64,000 bases of DNA from SH-MAG3 sp036374995. GTDB taxonomy: Bacteria > Gemmatimonadota > Gemmatimonadetes > Longimicrobiales > RSA9. The number at the start of each line of letters is the position of its first letter. The stretch's first letter is position 1. This document shows positions 42,501-51,891 of this stretch, piece after piece. The DNA is taken from contig DASUSS010000048.1 in NCBI GenBank assembly GCA_036374995.1, positions 1 through 64,000 on the forward strand, written 5' to 3'. Both the position numbers and the translations under genes were made by a program. The notes beneath the pieces are model-generated. The model saw only the letters and a program-made list of their open reading frames with translations, did not search any database and had not been told where the DNA came from.

Positions 42501-43688
42501 ATGACGGCAGCGGGGCACGACGCCGGATCCACACCGCCCGCGCGGGCGCTGCCGGCCAACGCGCGCGCGGCCGAGATCGACTGGCTCCGACTCGCTGCCG
42601 TGGTCGTCGTGCTCGTCGTGCACGCCGCTCAGATCTTCAGCCCCTTCGAGTCCTGGCACATCGCCAGCCCCGACCGCAGCCCGTGGCTCGGGCTGCTCAC
42701 CGCGCTCACCGCACCGTGGATCATGCCGCTTTTCACCCTGCTCGCGGGCGCCGGCGCGTGGTTCACGCTACAACGACGATCGCCGGCCGAGTTCCTGCGC
42801 ACGCGTGCGATCCGGCTCCTGCCGCCGTTCGTCCTCGGCACGCTCATCCTGATTCCGCCCCAGGTCTATCTCCGGCGCCTCTACCGCGGCGAGTTCGACG
42901 GCACGTTCCTCGACTTCTATCCCCGCTTCTTCGAGGGCGCCTCACCGGACGGCAACTTCTCGTGGGGACACCTCTGGTTCATCCTCTACCTGTTCTTCTA
43001 CTTCGTGGCCGCAACCCCCCTGTTCCGCTCCCTGTCTCACGGACGAGGGCGAGGCCTGCTCGCGCGAATGGGTGCAGCCGCCGATCGAAAGCGGGCGGCG
43101 ATCCTGTGGCTCGTGATCCCCTTCGCCGCGGGACAGCTGCTGCTCCGCGCTCGCTTCACGCAGTCGACGGGCGCTCTGCTCGACGACTGGGCGACACACG
43201 CCTGGCTCTTCACGGCACTCATCACCGGCTACGCACTCATGGAAGAGCCGCGGCTCATGGCCGCAGTGGACCGCGGCTGGCGCATCGCGCTCCTGCCCGC
43301 CGCTCTCTCCCTCTCGATCATCGGACTGTACGTGATGCCCGGTGACGCCTACGACCGGCTACCCTCGCGACCCGGACTCTGGTACTTCACGTTCTGGACG
43401 ACGTTCTCCCTCGCCAGCTGGTCCTGGCTCGTCGTGCTCCTCGGTGCCGCACGCCGCTACCTCGACCGACCCACGCCCTTTCTCGAGCGCTGGCGCCACT
43501 CCGCATACGGCATCTACGTCCTGCACCAGACCGTCATCGTCCTCATCGCCTGGGAGGTCGTGCGCTGGCCACTCGACCTCCACCTCCGATTCCTGATCAT
43601 CTCCGCCCTCTCGCTCGCCGTCACGCTGATGCTCGTCGCGATCCTGAGAAGACTGCCCGGCATGCGGACCGCATTCGGCCTCGCCTGA
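42501..43688 (+). CDS. acyltransferase family 3 membrane protein
   Basis: A 395-aa inner-membrane acyltransferase_3 protein with about ten spans. It begins with the EIDWLRLAAVVVVLVVHAAQ segment carrying the catalytic His and the RxxxxxLLPPF motif (RAIRLLPPFVLG), and resembles MdoC/OpgC-type O-acyltransferases. It would transfer acyl groups (often acetyl or succinyl) to exported glycans. It lies 30 bp downstream of the deacetylase, so the two may modify the same polymer. Substrate not determinable. Confidence 0.88.
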   Translation: MTAAGHDAGSTPPARALPANARAAEIDWLRLAAVVVVLVVHAAQIFSPFESWHIASPDRSPWLGLLTALTAPWIMPLFTLLAGAGAWFTLQRRSPAEFLRTRAIRLLPPFVLGTLILIPPQVYLRRLYRGEFDGTFLDFYPRFFEGASPDGNFSWGHLWFILYLFFYFVAATPLFRSLSHGRGRGLLARMGAAADRKRAAILWLVIPFAAGQLLLRARFTQSTGALLDDWATHAWLFTALITGYALMEEPRLMAAVDRGWRIALLPAALSLSIIGLYVMPGDAYDRLPSRPGLWYFTFWTTFSLASWSWLVVLLGAARRYLDRPTPFLERWRHSAYGIYVLHQTVIVLIAWEVVRWPLDLHLRFLIISALSLAVTLMLVAILRRLPGMRTAFGLA

Positions 43689-43691
43689 GCT

Positions 43692-44039
43692 CTACTCCAC
43701 CACCGCCGCCTTCGCCAGCTCCGCCTCGATCATCTCCGCCAGATACTGCTCCGGCACCGCACCCAGAACTCCGTTCACCGGCTCGCCATCCCGGAACAGC
43801 GCGATCGTCGGGATCGACGAAATGCCATAGGACGACGCCGTCTGCGGCGCCTCATCCACGTTCAGCTTGGCGAACCGCACCCGGCCCGCGTACCGCTCCG
43901 CCAGCCGCTCCACCGCCGGCGCCACGATCCGGCACGGGGCACACCACGGCGCCCAGAAATCCACCAGCACCAGACCCTCGCCCTGCTCCACCTGCTCGGC
44001 GAAGGTCGCGTCCGTCAGCTCGATCACGTGTGCATTCAT
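43692..44039 (-). CDS. trxA: thioredoxin with WCAPC active site
   Basis: A 115-aa single-domain thioredoxin with active site W32-C33-A34-P35-C36 in place of the usual WCGPC, plus the conserved cis-Pro segment SIPTIALFRDG. It reduces protein disulfides in the cytoplasm. The Gly-to-Ala change should affect redox potential mildly. It has a GGAGAGG site, and a good -10 TATGAT just upstream. It converges with the acyltransferase gene with only 3 bp between stops. Confidence 0.95.
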   Translation of the reverse strand: MNAHVIELTDATFAEQVEQGEGLVLVDFWAPWCAPCRIVAPAVERLAERYAGRVRFAKLNVDEAPQTASSYGISSIPTIALFRDGEPVNGVLGAVPEQYLAEMIEAELAKAAVVE

Positions 44040-44062
44040 AGCCGCCTCTCCAGTTCTATTCG

Positions 44063-44083
44063 ATCATACAGTAATATACTAGC
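44063..44083 (-). promoter_or_regulatory. Promoter/operator region of the thioredoxin gene
   Basis: On the minus strand TATGAT (44063-44068) is a near-consensus -10. The palindrome AGTATATTACT and GCTAGTA lie directly upstream, in an unusually AT-rich patch. The same heptamer GCTAGTA lies about 35 bp before the multicopper oxidase start. No clear -35 is present. Confidence 0.35.
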
Positions 44084-44172
44084 ACGGTCGGACGACCGCG
44101 TCCAGATGGCGGCGAACGGGCGCTCGTGCGGAGGGGCGGCTCGAGCCGCGCCACCGCACGCGTTTCAGGCGT

Positions 44173-44202
44173 TTGCCGGCCCGCGCCGGCGCCCGCTATC
44201 AT
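44173..44202 (+). promoter_or_regulatory. Putative sigma70-type promoter of the BNR-repeat gene
   Basis: TTGCCG (44173-44178) and TATCAT (44197-44202) are separated by 18 bp, with the predicted transcription start about 35 bp before the ATG at 44243. Strength is guessed from consensus only. Confidence 0.35.
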
Positions 44203-44242
44203 CCGGCCCGACCGCTTCCCACCAACCGACTCGGAGCCAGGC

Positions 44243-47200
44243 ATGTCACGAACGGCATCCCTTCGATTCACGCCCCGGCGCATCGCGTACCTCCTGGCGA
44301 CGCTCATGATCATCGCTCCGGCGTGCGCGTCGGCGCAGCGCACGCGGGCGCCGGCGGCCGTGCAGACCGACAGTGTGTTTCACGGTCTTCAGGCGCGGCC
44401 GATCGGCCCGCCCGGCACGTCCGGCCGCGTGGCGGCGGTCGACGTCTCGCCGCGCGACGACCGCGAGATCTGGGTAGGCGCTGCGACGGGCGGCCTGTGG
44501 AAGTCGAGGGATGCCGGCTTCACGTGGACGCCCGTGATGGACTCGGTCCCGGTGAACTCGATCGGAGCGATCGGCATCGCCCCGTCGGCGCCGGACGTGG
44601 TCTACGTCGGCACGGGTGAGGCGAACACGCGCAACAGCATGGGTGTCGGCCGGGGCGTGTGGAAGACGCAGGACGGCGGTCGCAGCTGGAGCTACGTGGG
44701 CCTGCCGGGCACGGAGCGGATCGAAGCGATCATCGTGCACCCGCGCGATCCGAACACGGCATGGCTCTCGGCGCAGGGCCCCGCATGGAGTGACGGCGAG
44801 GAGCGGGGCGTGTTCAAGACGACGGACGGCGGCCGCACGTGGCGGAAGGTCCTGTACGTGGACGCGCGCACCGGCGCGTTCGAGCTGGTCATCGATCCAT
44901 CGAATCCGGAGCACCTCATCGCATCGACCTGGGAGCACCGCCGCTGGCCGTGGTTCTTCACGTCGGGCGGGCCGGGCAGCGGGCTGTGGTCGAGCTGGGA
45001 TGGCGGGGAGACGTGGCGCCGGCAGACGGAGTCGAACGGCCTGCCGAAGGGCGAGCTCGGCCGCATCGGTCTCGCGTTCGCGACGAACGATCCGCGCGTC
45101 GTCTACGCGCTCGTGGAGGCGGAGAAGAGCGCGCTGCTGCGCAGTGACGACGGCGGCGAGACGTGGCGCGCCGTGAACACGGAGACCAACGTCAACGACC
45201 GGCCGTTCTACTACAGTCGCATCTACGTCGATCCGACGAACGAGAACCGCGTGTACCGTGTCGCCGGTGACCTGACCATGAGCGAGGACGGTGGCCGCAC
45301 GTTCCGCAACATCGCGCCGTGGTCCAGCGTGCACGTGGACCATCACGCGTTCTGGACGCACCCCGACGGTCGCACGATCATCACGGGCAACGATGGCGGC
45401 GTGTACATCAGTCACGACCGCGGCGGCGCGTGGCGCTTCGTCGAGAACCTGGTGCTCGCGCAGTTCTACCACCTCAGTGTGGACGACGCGACGCCGTTCA
45501 ACGTGTATGGCGGACTCCAGGACAACGGCTCGTGGGTGGGCCCGAGCCAGGTGTGGGAGACGCCGAGCTTCAAGGGCTCGCACATCGTCGCGCACCACTG
45601 GAAGGAGATCGGCTTCGGCGATGGCTTCGCGGCAGTCGCCGATCCGCGCCATCCGAACACCGGCTACAGCATGAGTCAGGGCGGCAACCTGCGGCGCTTC
45701 GATCTCGTGACGGGCGAGGAGCGCGACATCATGCCGACGCCGCCGGACGACACCACGAAGCTGCGCTTCAACTGGAACGCGGGCATCGCGCTCGACCCGC
45801 TCGATCCGGACGTGATCTACTACGGCAGCCAGTTCCTGCACACGAGCCGCGACCGGGGCGAGACGTGGCGCATCATCAGTCCCGACCTGACGACGAACGA
45901 TCCCGAGAAGCAGAAGCAGGCGGAGTCGGGCGGACTGACGCTCGATGTCACTGCGGCGGAGAACCACACGACGATCCTGACGATCGCGCCGTCACCGGTG
46001 GAGCGCGGCGTGATCTGGGTCGGCACGGATGACGGCAACGTGCAGGTCACGCGCGATGGTGGCGGCAGCTGGAGCAACGTCGTGACGCGGATCCGCGGCG
46101 TGCCGTCCGGGACGTGGGTGCCGCACATCGAGGCATCGAGGCACGCGGCCGGCACGGCGTACGTCGTGTTCGACGATCACCGCCGCGGCGACTGGGCGAC
46201 GTACGTGTATCGCACGACGGACTACGGCGCGAGCTGGCAGCCGCTCGCGTCGAGCGGCGTCGACGGCTATGCGCTCGCGATCGAGGAGGATCCGGTCGAG
46301 CCGAACCTGCTCTTCCTCGGCACGGAGTTCGGCCTGTACGTCTCGCTCGACGGCGGCCGCAGCTGGCGCCGCTGGGCAAACGGCGGCTACCCGGCGGGCG
46401 CCTCGACCATGGCGCTCGTCGTGCACCCGCGCGATCACGACCTGGCGATCGGCACGCACGGCCGCGGTGCCTGGATCATCGATGACATCCGGCCGTTGCG
46501 CGCACTCGCGCGCAGCCCGCGCATCAGCGAGTCCGGCGTGCACGTGTTCGACATTCCCCCGGCCATCCAGCACACCCGAGGCATCAGCGGTCCGTTCTAC
46601 TTCCCGGGCGACACGCGTTACCAGGGTCCGAACCGGCCATACGGTGCGCTGATCAGCTACTGGGTCGGTCGCGAGGCGGCCGCCGCGGTCGCGGCGGACA
46701 CGGGCGCCGCCGCCCCGGCGGCGGGCGGGTTCATGCCCGGCCCGCAGTCCGGCGGCCGCGGCCCCGCACGCATCGAGATCGTCGAGGGCGACAGCGTGAT
46801 CCGCACGCTGCGCGGTCCTGCGAAGCACGGTGTGAATCGCATCGCCTGGGCGCTGGAGCGGCGCGGCATCCCGCAGCCCGGCGCCGCGGCCGACGCACCA
46901 GAGCCGGCAGGTCCGGAGGTGCTCCCCGGCCGCTATTCCGTGCGCGTGCGCATCGGCGATCAGGTGTCGGAGGGCGTGGTCGACGTGCTTCAGGATCCGC
47001 GCACGGACCGTCCCGTCGTCGCAATGCGGCAGAACCTCGAGACGGTCACACGGGGGCAGCGCGCCGTCGCGGACCTGCGCCGCGCGATCGATCGGCTGGA
47101 GCGCACGCAGTCCGCACTCGAGCTGTACGGCAAAGAGCTGGCGCGGTGGGAGTCGGCGGATTCCGCGACGCGTGCATCGCTCATCGAACGGACGGACTCC

Positions 47201-47482
47201 GTGAAGGCGCGCGTGCGGGCACTGCTCGAGCGGCTGCGCCTGCCGCCGGACACGAAGGGCATTGTCGATGACACGACCGTGACGTCCCGCCTCCAGGAGG
47301 CGCTCGGCCGCGCGACGTCCACGCCGGACCAGCCGTCGCCCGACCGCGTGCAGATCCTGGAACAGGCGATCGCGCGAGCCCGCGATCTGCTCGCGGAGAT
47401 CGACCGGTTCCACGCCACGGAAGTGAGCGCGTACCGCGATGCCGTGCGCGCCGCCGGATTCGAGCTGCTGGGCGGAGGCTGA
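44243..47482 (+). CDS. secreted VPS10/sortilin-like BNR-repeat protein
   Basis: A 1079-aa exported protein with a signal peptide ending APACASA. Residues about 50-760 contain many BNR/Asp-box units (SxDxGxTW: SRDAGFTW, TQDGGRSW, TTDGGRTW, SRDRGETW) forming one or two large propellers as in VPS10-domain and glycosyl-hydrolase-74 proteins. The last ~230 residues form a domain with long helices (RAIDRLERTQSALELY). Proteins of this type are abundant in Gemmatimonadota and Acidobacteriota; enzymatic activity is unproven. ATG 44243 follows a GGAG site. Confidence 0.85.
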   Translation: MSRTASLRFTPRRIAYLLATLMIIAPACASAQRTRAPAAVQTDSVFHGLQARPIGPPGTSGRVAAVDVSPRDDREIWVGAATGGLWKSRDAGFTWTPVMDSVPVNSIGAIGIAPSAPDVVYVGTGEANTRNSMGVGRGVWKTQDGGRSWSYVGLPGTERIEAIIVHPRDPNTAWLSAQGPAWSDGEERGVFKTTDGGRTWRKVLYVDARTGAFELVIDPSNPEHLIASTWEHRRWPWFFTSGGPGSGLWSSWDGGETWRRQTESNGLPKGELGRIGLAFATNDPRVVYALVEAEKSALLRSDDGGETWRAVNTETNVNDRPFYYSRIYVDPTNENRVYRVAGDLTMSEDGGRTFRNIAPWSSVHVDHHAFWTHPDGRTIITGNDGGVYISHDRGGAWRFVENLVLAQFYHLSVDDATPFNVYGGLQDNGSWVGPSQVWETPSFKGSHIVAHHWKEIGFGDGFAAVADPRHPNTGYSMSQGGNLRRFDLVTGEERDIMPTPPDDTTKLRFNWNAGIALDPLDPDVIYYGSQFLHTSRDRGETWRIISPDLTTNDPEKQKQAESGGLTLDVTAAENHTTILTIAPSPVERGVIWVGTDDGNVQVTRDGGGSWSNVVTRIRGVPSGTWVPHIEASRHAAGTAYVVFDDHRRGDWATYVYRTTDYGASWQPLASSGVDGYALAIEEDPVEPNLLFLGTEFGLYVSLDGGRSWRRWANGGYPAGASTMALVVHPRDHDLAIGTHGRGAWIIDDIRPLRALARSPRISESGVHVFDIPPAIQHTRGISGPFYFPGDTRYQGPNRPYGALISYWVGREAAAAVAADTGAAAPAAGGFMPGPQSGGRGPARIEIVEGDSVIRTLRGPAKHGVNRIAWALERRGIPQPGAAADAPEPAGPEVLPGRYSVRVRIGDQVSEGVVDVLQDPRTDRPVVAMRQNLETVTRGQRAVADLRRAIDRLERTQSALELYGKELARWESADSATRASLIERTDSVKARVRALLERLRLPPDTKGIVDDTTVTSRLQEALGRATSTPDQPSPDRVQILEQAIARARDLLAEIDRFHATEVSAYRDAVRAAGFELLGGG

Positions 47483-47493
47483 CGCGCGCAGGC

Positions 47494-48825
47494 GTGACGA
47501 TTGCACGGAGCGGCAACAACCGGAGCGACCGCGGGGACATCATTCGAATCGCCATCCTGACCAACGAGTACCCGCCGCACGTGTATGGCGGTGCGGGCGT
47601 GCACGTCGACTACCTCACGCGGGAGCTGGCTGCGCTCGATGGCGGCCGCCACCGCGTGCAGGTCCTGAGCTTCGGCGAGCAGCGCGCGACGCGCGCGAAC
47701 CTGAGTGTCGAGGGCGTGCTGCCGCCGGTCGCGATCCCGTCGCAGGAGCCGCGTCACGCGAAGCTGTTCGCGACACTGCTCCAGGACCTCGTGATGAGCG
47801 GCCGGCTCGCGGACATCGACATCGTGCACTGCCACACCTGGTACACGCACTTCGCCGGCTGTCTGGCGAAGTACCTGCACGGCGTGCCGCTGGTGCTCAC
47901 GACGCACTCGCTCGAGCCACACCGTCCCTGGAAGGTCGAACAGCTGGGCACGGCGTATCACGTGTCCTCCTGGATCGAGCGCACGGCGTACGACGCCGCG
48001 GACGGCGTCGTGGCCGTATCGCAGTCCATGCTGCGGGACGTTCACGGCCTGTATGGCGTGCCGCTCGAGCGGATCCGCGTGATCCACAACGGCATCGACC
48101 TCGACGAGTACCGGCCGACGCCGAACCGCGACACGTTGCGGGAGTGCGGCATCGACGCGGACGTGCCGTTCGTCCTGTTCGTCGGCCGGATCACCCGCCA
48201 GAAGGGCATCATCCACCTCGTCAATGCGATCCGTCACTTCCAGCCGGGGGTGCAGGTCGTATTGTGCGCGGGCGCACCGGACACGCCGGACATAGCGCGG
48301 GAAATGACCGATGCGGTCGCGCAGGCGCGCGCGGAGAGCGGGCACGCGATCATATGGATCGAGGAGATGCTGCCGAAGCAGAAGATCATCCACCTGTACA
48401 CGCACGCGGAGATCTTCGTCTGCCCGTCCGTCTACGAGCCGTTCGGCATCATCAACCTCGAAGCGATGGCGTGCGGCACCCCGGTCGTTGCCTCCGCGGT
48501 CGGCGGCATACCGGAGGTCGTGGAGCACGGCTCGACGGGGCTCCTCGTGACGCCGGAAGCGATCAGCGCCGCTGAAGTCGAGCCGCGCCATCCGGAGCAG
48601 TTCGCACGCGACCTGGCCGGGGCGGTCAATGCACTGCTCGACGATCCGGAGCTGCGCGCGTCCATGGCCCGGAACGCGCGCGCCCGTGTCGAACAGCACT
48701 TCAGCTGGCAGAGCATTGCACGCCGGACGGTCGATTTCTACGAGGAGGTCGTGTCCCGGCACGCGCAGGAGCGCACGCCGGAGCATGCGCGCACGTACGC
48801 CAGTCTCCACGAACGGCAGCCCTGA
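47494..48825 (+). CDS. glgA: glycogen synthase, actinobacterial type (GT4)
   Basis: A 443-aa GT-B glycosyltransferase of family 4. The N-terminal domain has LTNEYPPHVYGGAGVHVDYL, the phosphate-binding loop typical of the Corynebacterium-type glycogen synthase/GlgM group; the C-terminal domain has FVGRITRQKG and the E-X7-E motif YEPFGIINLEAMACGTPVVAS. It adds glucose from ADP- or UDP-glucose to alpha-glucan, or makes maltose-1-phosphate. GTG 47494 is the only reasonable start before the conserved region, and its Shine-Dalgarno is weak. It follows the BNR gene by 11 bp. Confidence 0.9.
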   Translation: MTIARSGNNRSDRGDIIRIAILTNEYPPHVYGGAGVHVDYLTRELAALDGGRHRVQVLSFGEQRATRANLSVEGVLPPVAIPSQEPRHAKLFATLLQDLVMSGRLADIDIVHCHTWYTHFAGCLAKYLHGVPLVLTTHSLEPHRPWKVEQLGTAYHVSSWIERTAYDAADGVVAVSQSMLRDVHGLYGVPLERIRVIHNGIDLDEYRPTPNRDTLRECGIDADVPFVLFVGRITRQKGIIHLVNAIRHFQPGVQVVLCAGAPDTPDIAREMTDAVAQARAESGHAIIWIEEMLPKQKIIHLYTHAEIFVCPSVYEPFGIINLEAMACGTPVVASAVGGIPEVVEHGSTGLLVTPEAISAAEVEPRHPEQFARDLAGAVNALLDDPELRASMARNARARVEQHFSWQSIARRTVDFYEEVVSRHAQERTPEHARTYASLHERQP

Positions 48826-48854
48826 AAGCCCGGTCCATTCTCCGGAGGAGTCTC

Positions 48855-50810
48855 ATGTCCGCTCATGCCCGGCGCCGCATCCCCTGCGCGCTCGCCCTTT
48901 CGCTGCTCGCCTGCGCGCCCGCGCTGAAGCTGGCGAAGGACGATTCCGCCACCGTGCTGTCCAGCCATCGGCTCGACGCGCCGGATCCGTCGCGGACCGG
49001 GCCGCATGCCGTGCGATTCATGTACTACGGCAGCGGCACGGACCGGAACCGTCCCGAGTACCGCGATTCGGTCACGCTGAAGACGGAGCCGGTCGATGCG
49101 TCGAAGCTGTTGGACCTGGGCACGAGTGCGAAGAGCCGCAACGCGTACTGGGGCTTCACGCCGTCGAAGATGCCACTCAACGCACGCGTCTGGTATCCGG
49201 AGGGCGACGGACCGTTCCCGGTCGTCCTCATCGCGCACGGCAACCACAACATGAAGGACTTCTCCGATCCCGGGTACGCCTGGATCGGCGAGCTGCTCGC
49301 GAGCCGCGGCTACATCGTCGCTTCGCTCGACATGAACTTCATCAATGGCGGCATCAGAGGCGAGAACGACGCGCGCGGGTGGTTCTTTCTCAAGCATCTC
49401 GAGCAGCTGCGGAAATGGAACGGCGCGGACGGCAATCCGTTCAGCGGCCGGGTCGATCTCGACAATGTCGCCCTCATCGGGCACTCGCGCGGTGGCGAGG
49501 CGGTCGGGCACGCGGCCGCGTTCAACACGCTCACGCACTATCCGGACAATGCGAACGTCCGCTTCGATTTCGGGTTCGGCATCAGATCGATCATCGCGAT
49601 CGCGCCCGTGGACGGGCAGTACCAGCCGACGAACCGTCTGGTACCGGTGGAGAACGTGAACTACCTGGTATTCCACGGCTCTCACGATGGCGATGTGTCC
49701 AGCTTCATGGGCATCCGCCAGTATCAGCGTGTCCGGTTCACGGATGATCAGCCGCACCTGAAGGCGGCCGTGTTCGTATATCGCGCGAATCACGGCCAGT
49801 GGAACACGGTCTGGGGCGCTCACGACAATGGCCCGCGCAGCGCGCGCATCCTGGATCTGCGCACGCTGATGCCGGCGGAGGACCAGCGGCAGTTCGGCAG
49901 GGTCTACATCAGCGCGTTCCTCGACGCGACGCTGCGCGGCCGGAAGGAGTATCTGCCGCTGTTCCGTGACCATCGCGTCGCGGCGGACTGGCTGCCGAAG
50001 ACCATGTACATCACGCGCTTCGAGGAGAGCACGTTCCGGCCGATCGCTGCGTTCGAGGAAGACATCGACGTGACGACCGGGAGTGCCGCAGGGGTGCGGA
50101 TCCGGGGAGACAGTCTTGCGACCTGGCAGGAAGGTCGTCTCTCGCTGCGCACCGCGAACTCGCCCGCGGAGGGCAGCTCGCAGTACAACAACGCCGTCAC
50201 GCTGGGCTGGAACAACCGTCTGGCCGGCGAAGACACGACGCGGATGGGCCCTGCGGCCGCATACACGCTCGCGTTGCCGGCTGAGCTCGCCACAGACTGG
50301 AGTCTCGATGAGCGGTCGACGCTCCAGTTCCTGATGATGCCGACGGAAGCGATGCCCGCGCCGCGCGCCGAGCCGCGTGATTCGGCGGCCGCGGATTCGA
50401 CGAAGCGGGCGGCCCGCCCGCGGCCGCGGCCGGATCGGCGCGGGAAGGACGAGGAGCTCCCGCCGGTCGACCTCTCCATCGAGCTGACCGACGCCGCCGG
50501 TGTCACTGCGGCACTGCCGGTCAGTGCCTATGGCGTCGTGCGCCGGCCGCTCGAGAGCTGGATCCTCATGCGTCGCGACGTCGAGCGCTCGCGCTTCGCG
50601 CGGCAGTCGGAGATCGTGCTGCAGACCTACTCGCTGCCGCTCGCGGATTTCCGCGCCGCAGCACCGGCACTCGACCTGCGACGGCTCCGGACCATTCGCT
50701 TCCTCTTCGATCGCGCGATCGCGGGCACCATCATCCTCGACGACATCGGATTCGCGGCGCTGGATCCGGCGTATCACGTGGTTGCGCGCGGAGCGCCCGA
50801 CTCGAACTGA
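48855..50810 (+). CDS. alpha/beta-hydrolase lipoprotein
   Basis: A 651-aa exported esterase-like protein. LLACAP is a lipobox near residue 20, so it is probably lipid anchored. The alpha/beta hydrolase domain (about 90-340) has the nucleophile elbow GHSRGGE, Asp in HGSHDGD and His in YRANHGQW. The C-terminal ~270 residues form a beta-rich domain with an Arg/Pro-rich linker near 515-525. The domain resembles dienelactone-hydrolase/chlorophyllase and polyester-hydrolase-like families; substrate unknown. It has GGAGGAG before its ATG and follows glgA by about 30 bp. Confidence 0.85.
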   Translation: MSAHARRRIPCALALSLLACAPALKLAKDDSATVLSSHRLDAPDPSRTGPHAVRFMYYGSGTDRNRPEYRDSVTLKTEPVDASKLLDLGTSAKSRNAYWGFTPSKMPLNARVWYPEGDGPFPVVLIAHGNHNMKDFSDPGYAWIGELLASRGYIVASLDMNFINGGIRGENDARGWFFLKHLEQLRKWNGADGNPFSGRVDLDNVALIGHSRGGEAVGHAAAFNTLTHYPDNANVRFDFGFGIRSIIAIAPVDGQYQPTNRLVPVENVNYLVFHGSHDGDVSSFMGIRQYQRVRFTDDQPHLKAAVFVYRANHGQWNTVWGAHDNGPRSARILDLRTLMPAEDQRQFGRVYISAFLDATLRGRKEYLPLFRDHRVAADWLPKTMYITRFEESTFRPIAAFEEDIDVTTGSAAGVRIRGDSLATWQEGRLSLRTANSPAEGSSQYNNAVTLGWNNRLAGEDTTRMGPAAAYTLALPAELATDWSLDERSTLQFLMMPTEAMPAPRAEPRDSAAADSTKRAARPRPRPDRRGKDEELPPVDLSIELTDAAGVTAALPVSAYGVVRRPLESWILMRRDVERSRFARQSEIVLQTYSLPLADFRAAAPALDLRRLRTIRFLFDRAIAGTIILDDIGFAALDPAYHVVARGAPDSN

Positions 50811-50836
50811 CGCTCGCGCCGGTCAGGGCCGGGCGT

Positions 50837-51748
50837 TCAGCGCAGGCGCACGCCGACGCGGTGGACGGCGCGTGCGCCGTCGTAGTTCTGAAAGGCGTAA
50901 TCGATCCCGATCCGATCCCCCACGAAGCCCGCGCCGAGCGTGAGCGGACGGATGTCGCTGTCCTCGATGTACCGGAGCCCGACGCGGCCGATGAACGTGC
51001 GCCCGCTGACCGGCCAGTATCCGATCTCGACGCCGGCCTGCGGCACGAACGTCCCGTCCTCCCACCGTGAGACGGCCGCCGCGGCCGACACATCGAGTGG
51101 ACCGACGGGAGTGGTCTGTGTCGATGCGCCGAGCGTCAGCGTCATGGGCAGCGCGACATCGTCGCCCTCCAGCTTCGGCGAGCGGCCGAGGTTCCGTGCC
51201 GAGAGCCCGGCCGTGACGAAACCGATGCGGCGGGCCACGCCGATGTCCGCCGCGACCGTCACATCGCGCTCGCCGGGGGTCCGCATCTCGACGTACTTCC
51301 CTGCCAGCCCGACACGGAAGCCCTTGATCAGGCGACCGTAACCGGCCGTGACGGCCAGCTCGCTCGCATTGACGTCGCCCGCTTCGCCGAGCCCCGCTTC
51401 ACCGCGGGCGAACGCGCCGGACGTCGCCGTAGGCGCCGACCAGCTCAGGCTCTGCACGCCGAACGCCAGGCCGCCACGCCAGAACTCGGCCGCTCCCGAC
51501 ACCGTCGCGAGCGCAGCCCGCCCGAAGACCGCCAGCGAAGCGCCGATGCCGCGCGCCGCGTCGATCAGACCCGGATGGTAGAAGACCGCGTCGTTGTCCG
51601 CGCTCGCGAGCGGATACGCATCGCCGAGCCCCAGCGCGCGCGTGCTCGCCGGCAGCTGGAGCAGCAGCGGTGCGTTCTCGCGAACCTGTGCCTGCGCCGG
51701 ATACGCGAGCAGCAGCAGCAGGAACGGTACTGATCCGTGGCGTCGCAT
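50837..51748 (-). CDS. PorV/PorQ-family outer-membrane protein
   Basis: A 303-aa exported protein with a signal peptide ending AQAQ and the motif STRALGLGDAYPLASADNDAVFYHPGL, the conserved N-terminal block of PorV/PorQ (UPF0164) barrels. The remainder alternates strands as expected for a FadL-like barrel and ends HRVGVRLR. In Bacteroidota, PorV shuttles type IX secretion substrates; here no type IX partner genes are visible, so it may be an independent porin. It converges with the hydrolase gene and is divergent from the next gene. Confidence 0.82.
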   Translation of the reverse strand: MRRHGSVPFLLLLLAYPAQAQVRENAPLLLQLPASTRALGLGDAYPLASADNDAVFYHPGLIDAARGIGASLAVFGRAALATVSGAAEFWRGGLAFGVQSLSWSAPTATSGAFARGEAGLGEAGDVNASELAVTAGYGRLIKGFRVGLAGKYVEMRTPGERDVTVAADIGVARRIGFVTAGLSARNLGRSPKLEGDDVALPMTLTLGASTQTTPVGPLDVSAAAAVSRWEDGTFVPQAGVEIGYWPVSGRTFIGRVGLRYIEDSDIRPLTLGAGFVGDRIGIDYAFQNYDGARAVHRVGVRLR

Positions 51749-51891
51749 TGGTCGTCATTCTCCTGAATCGTGGAGCGCCCAATCTGACCGCACGGGCGCC
51801 GCATGACCAGATCGCGCGCGATTCCGGCTGCCCGGAACCCGCGGCGCAGCCGGCGGGTAGCGTGTATCTGCTTCTCTCAAAAGGATTTGTG

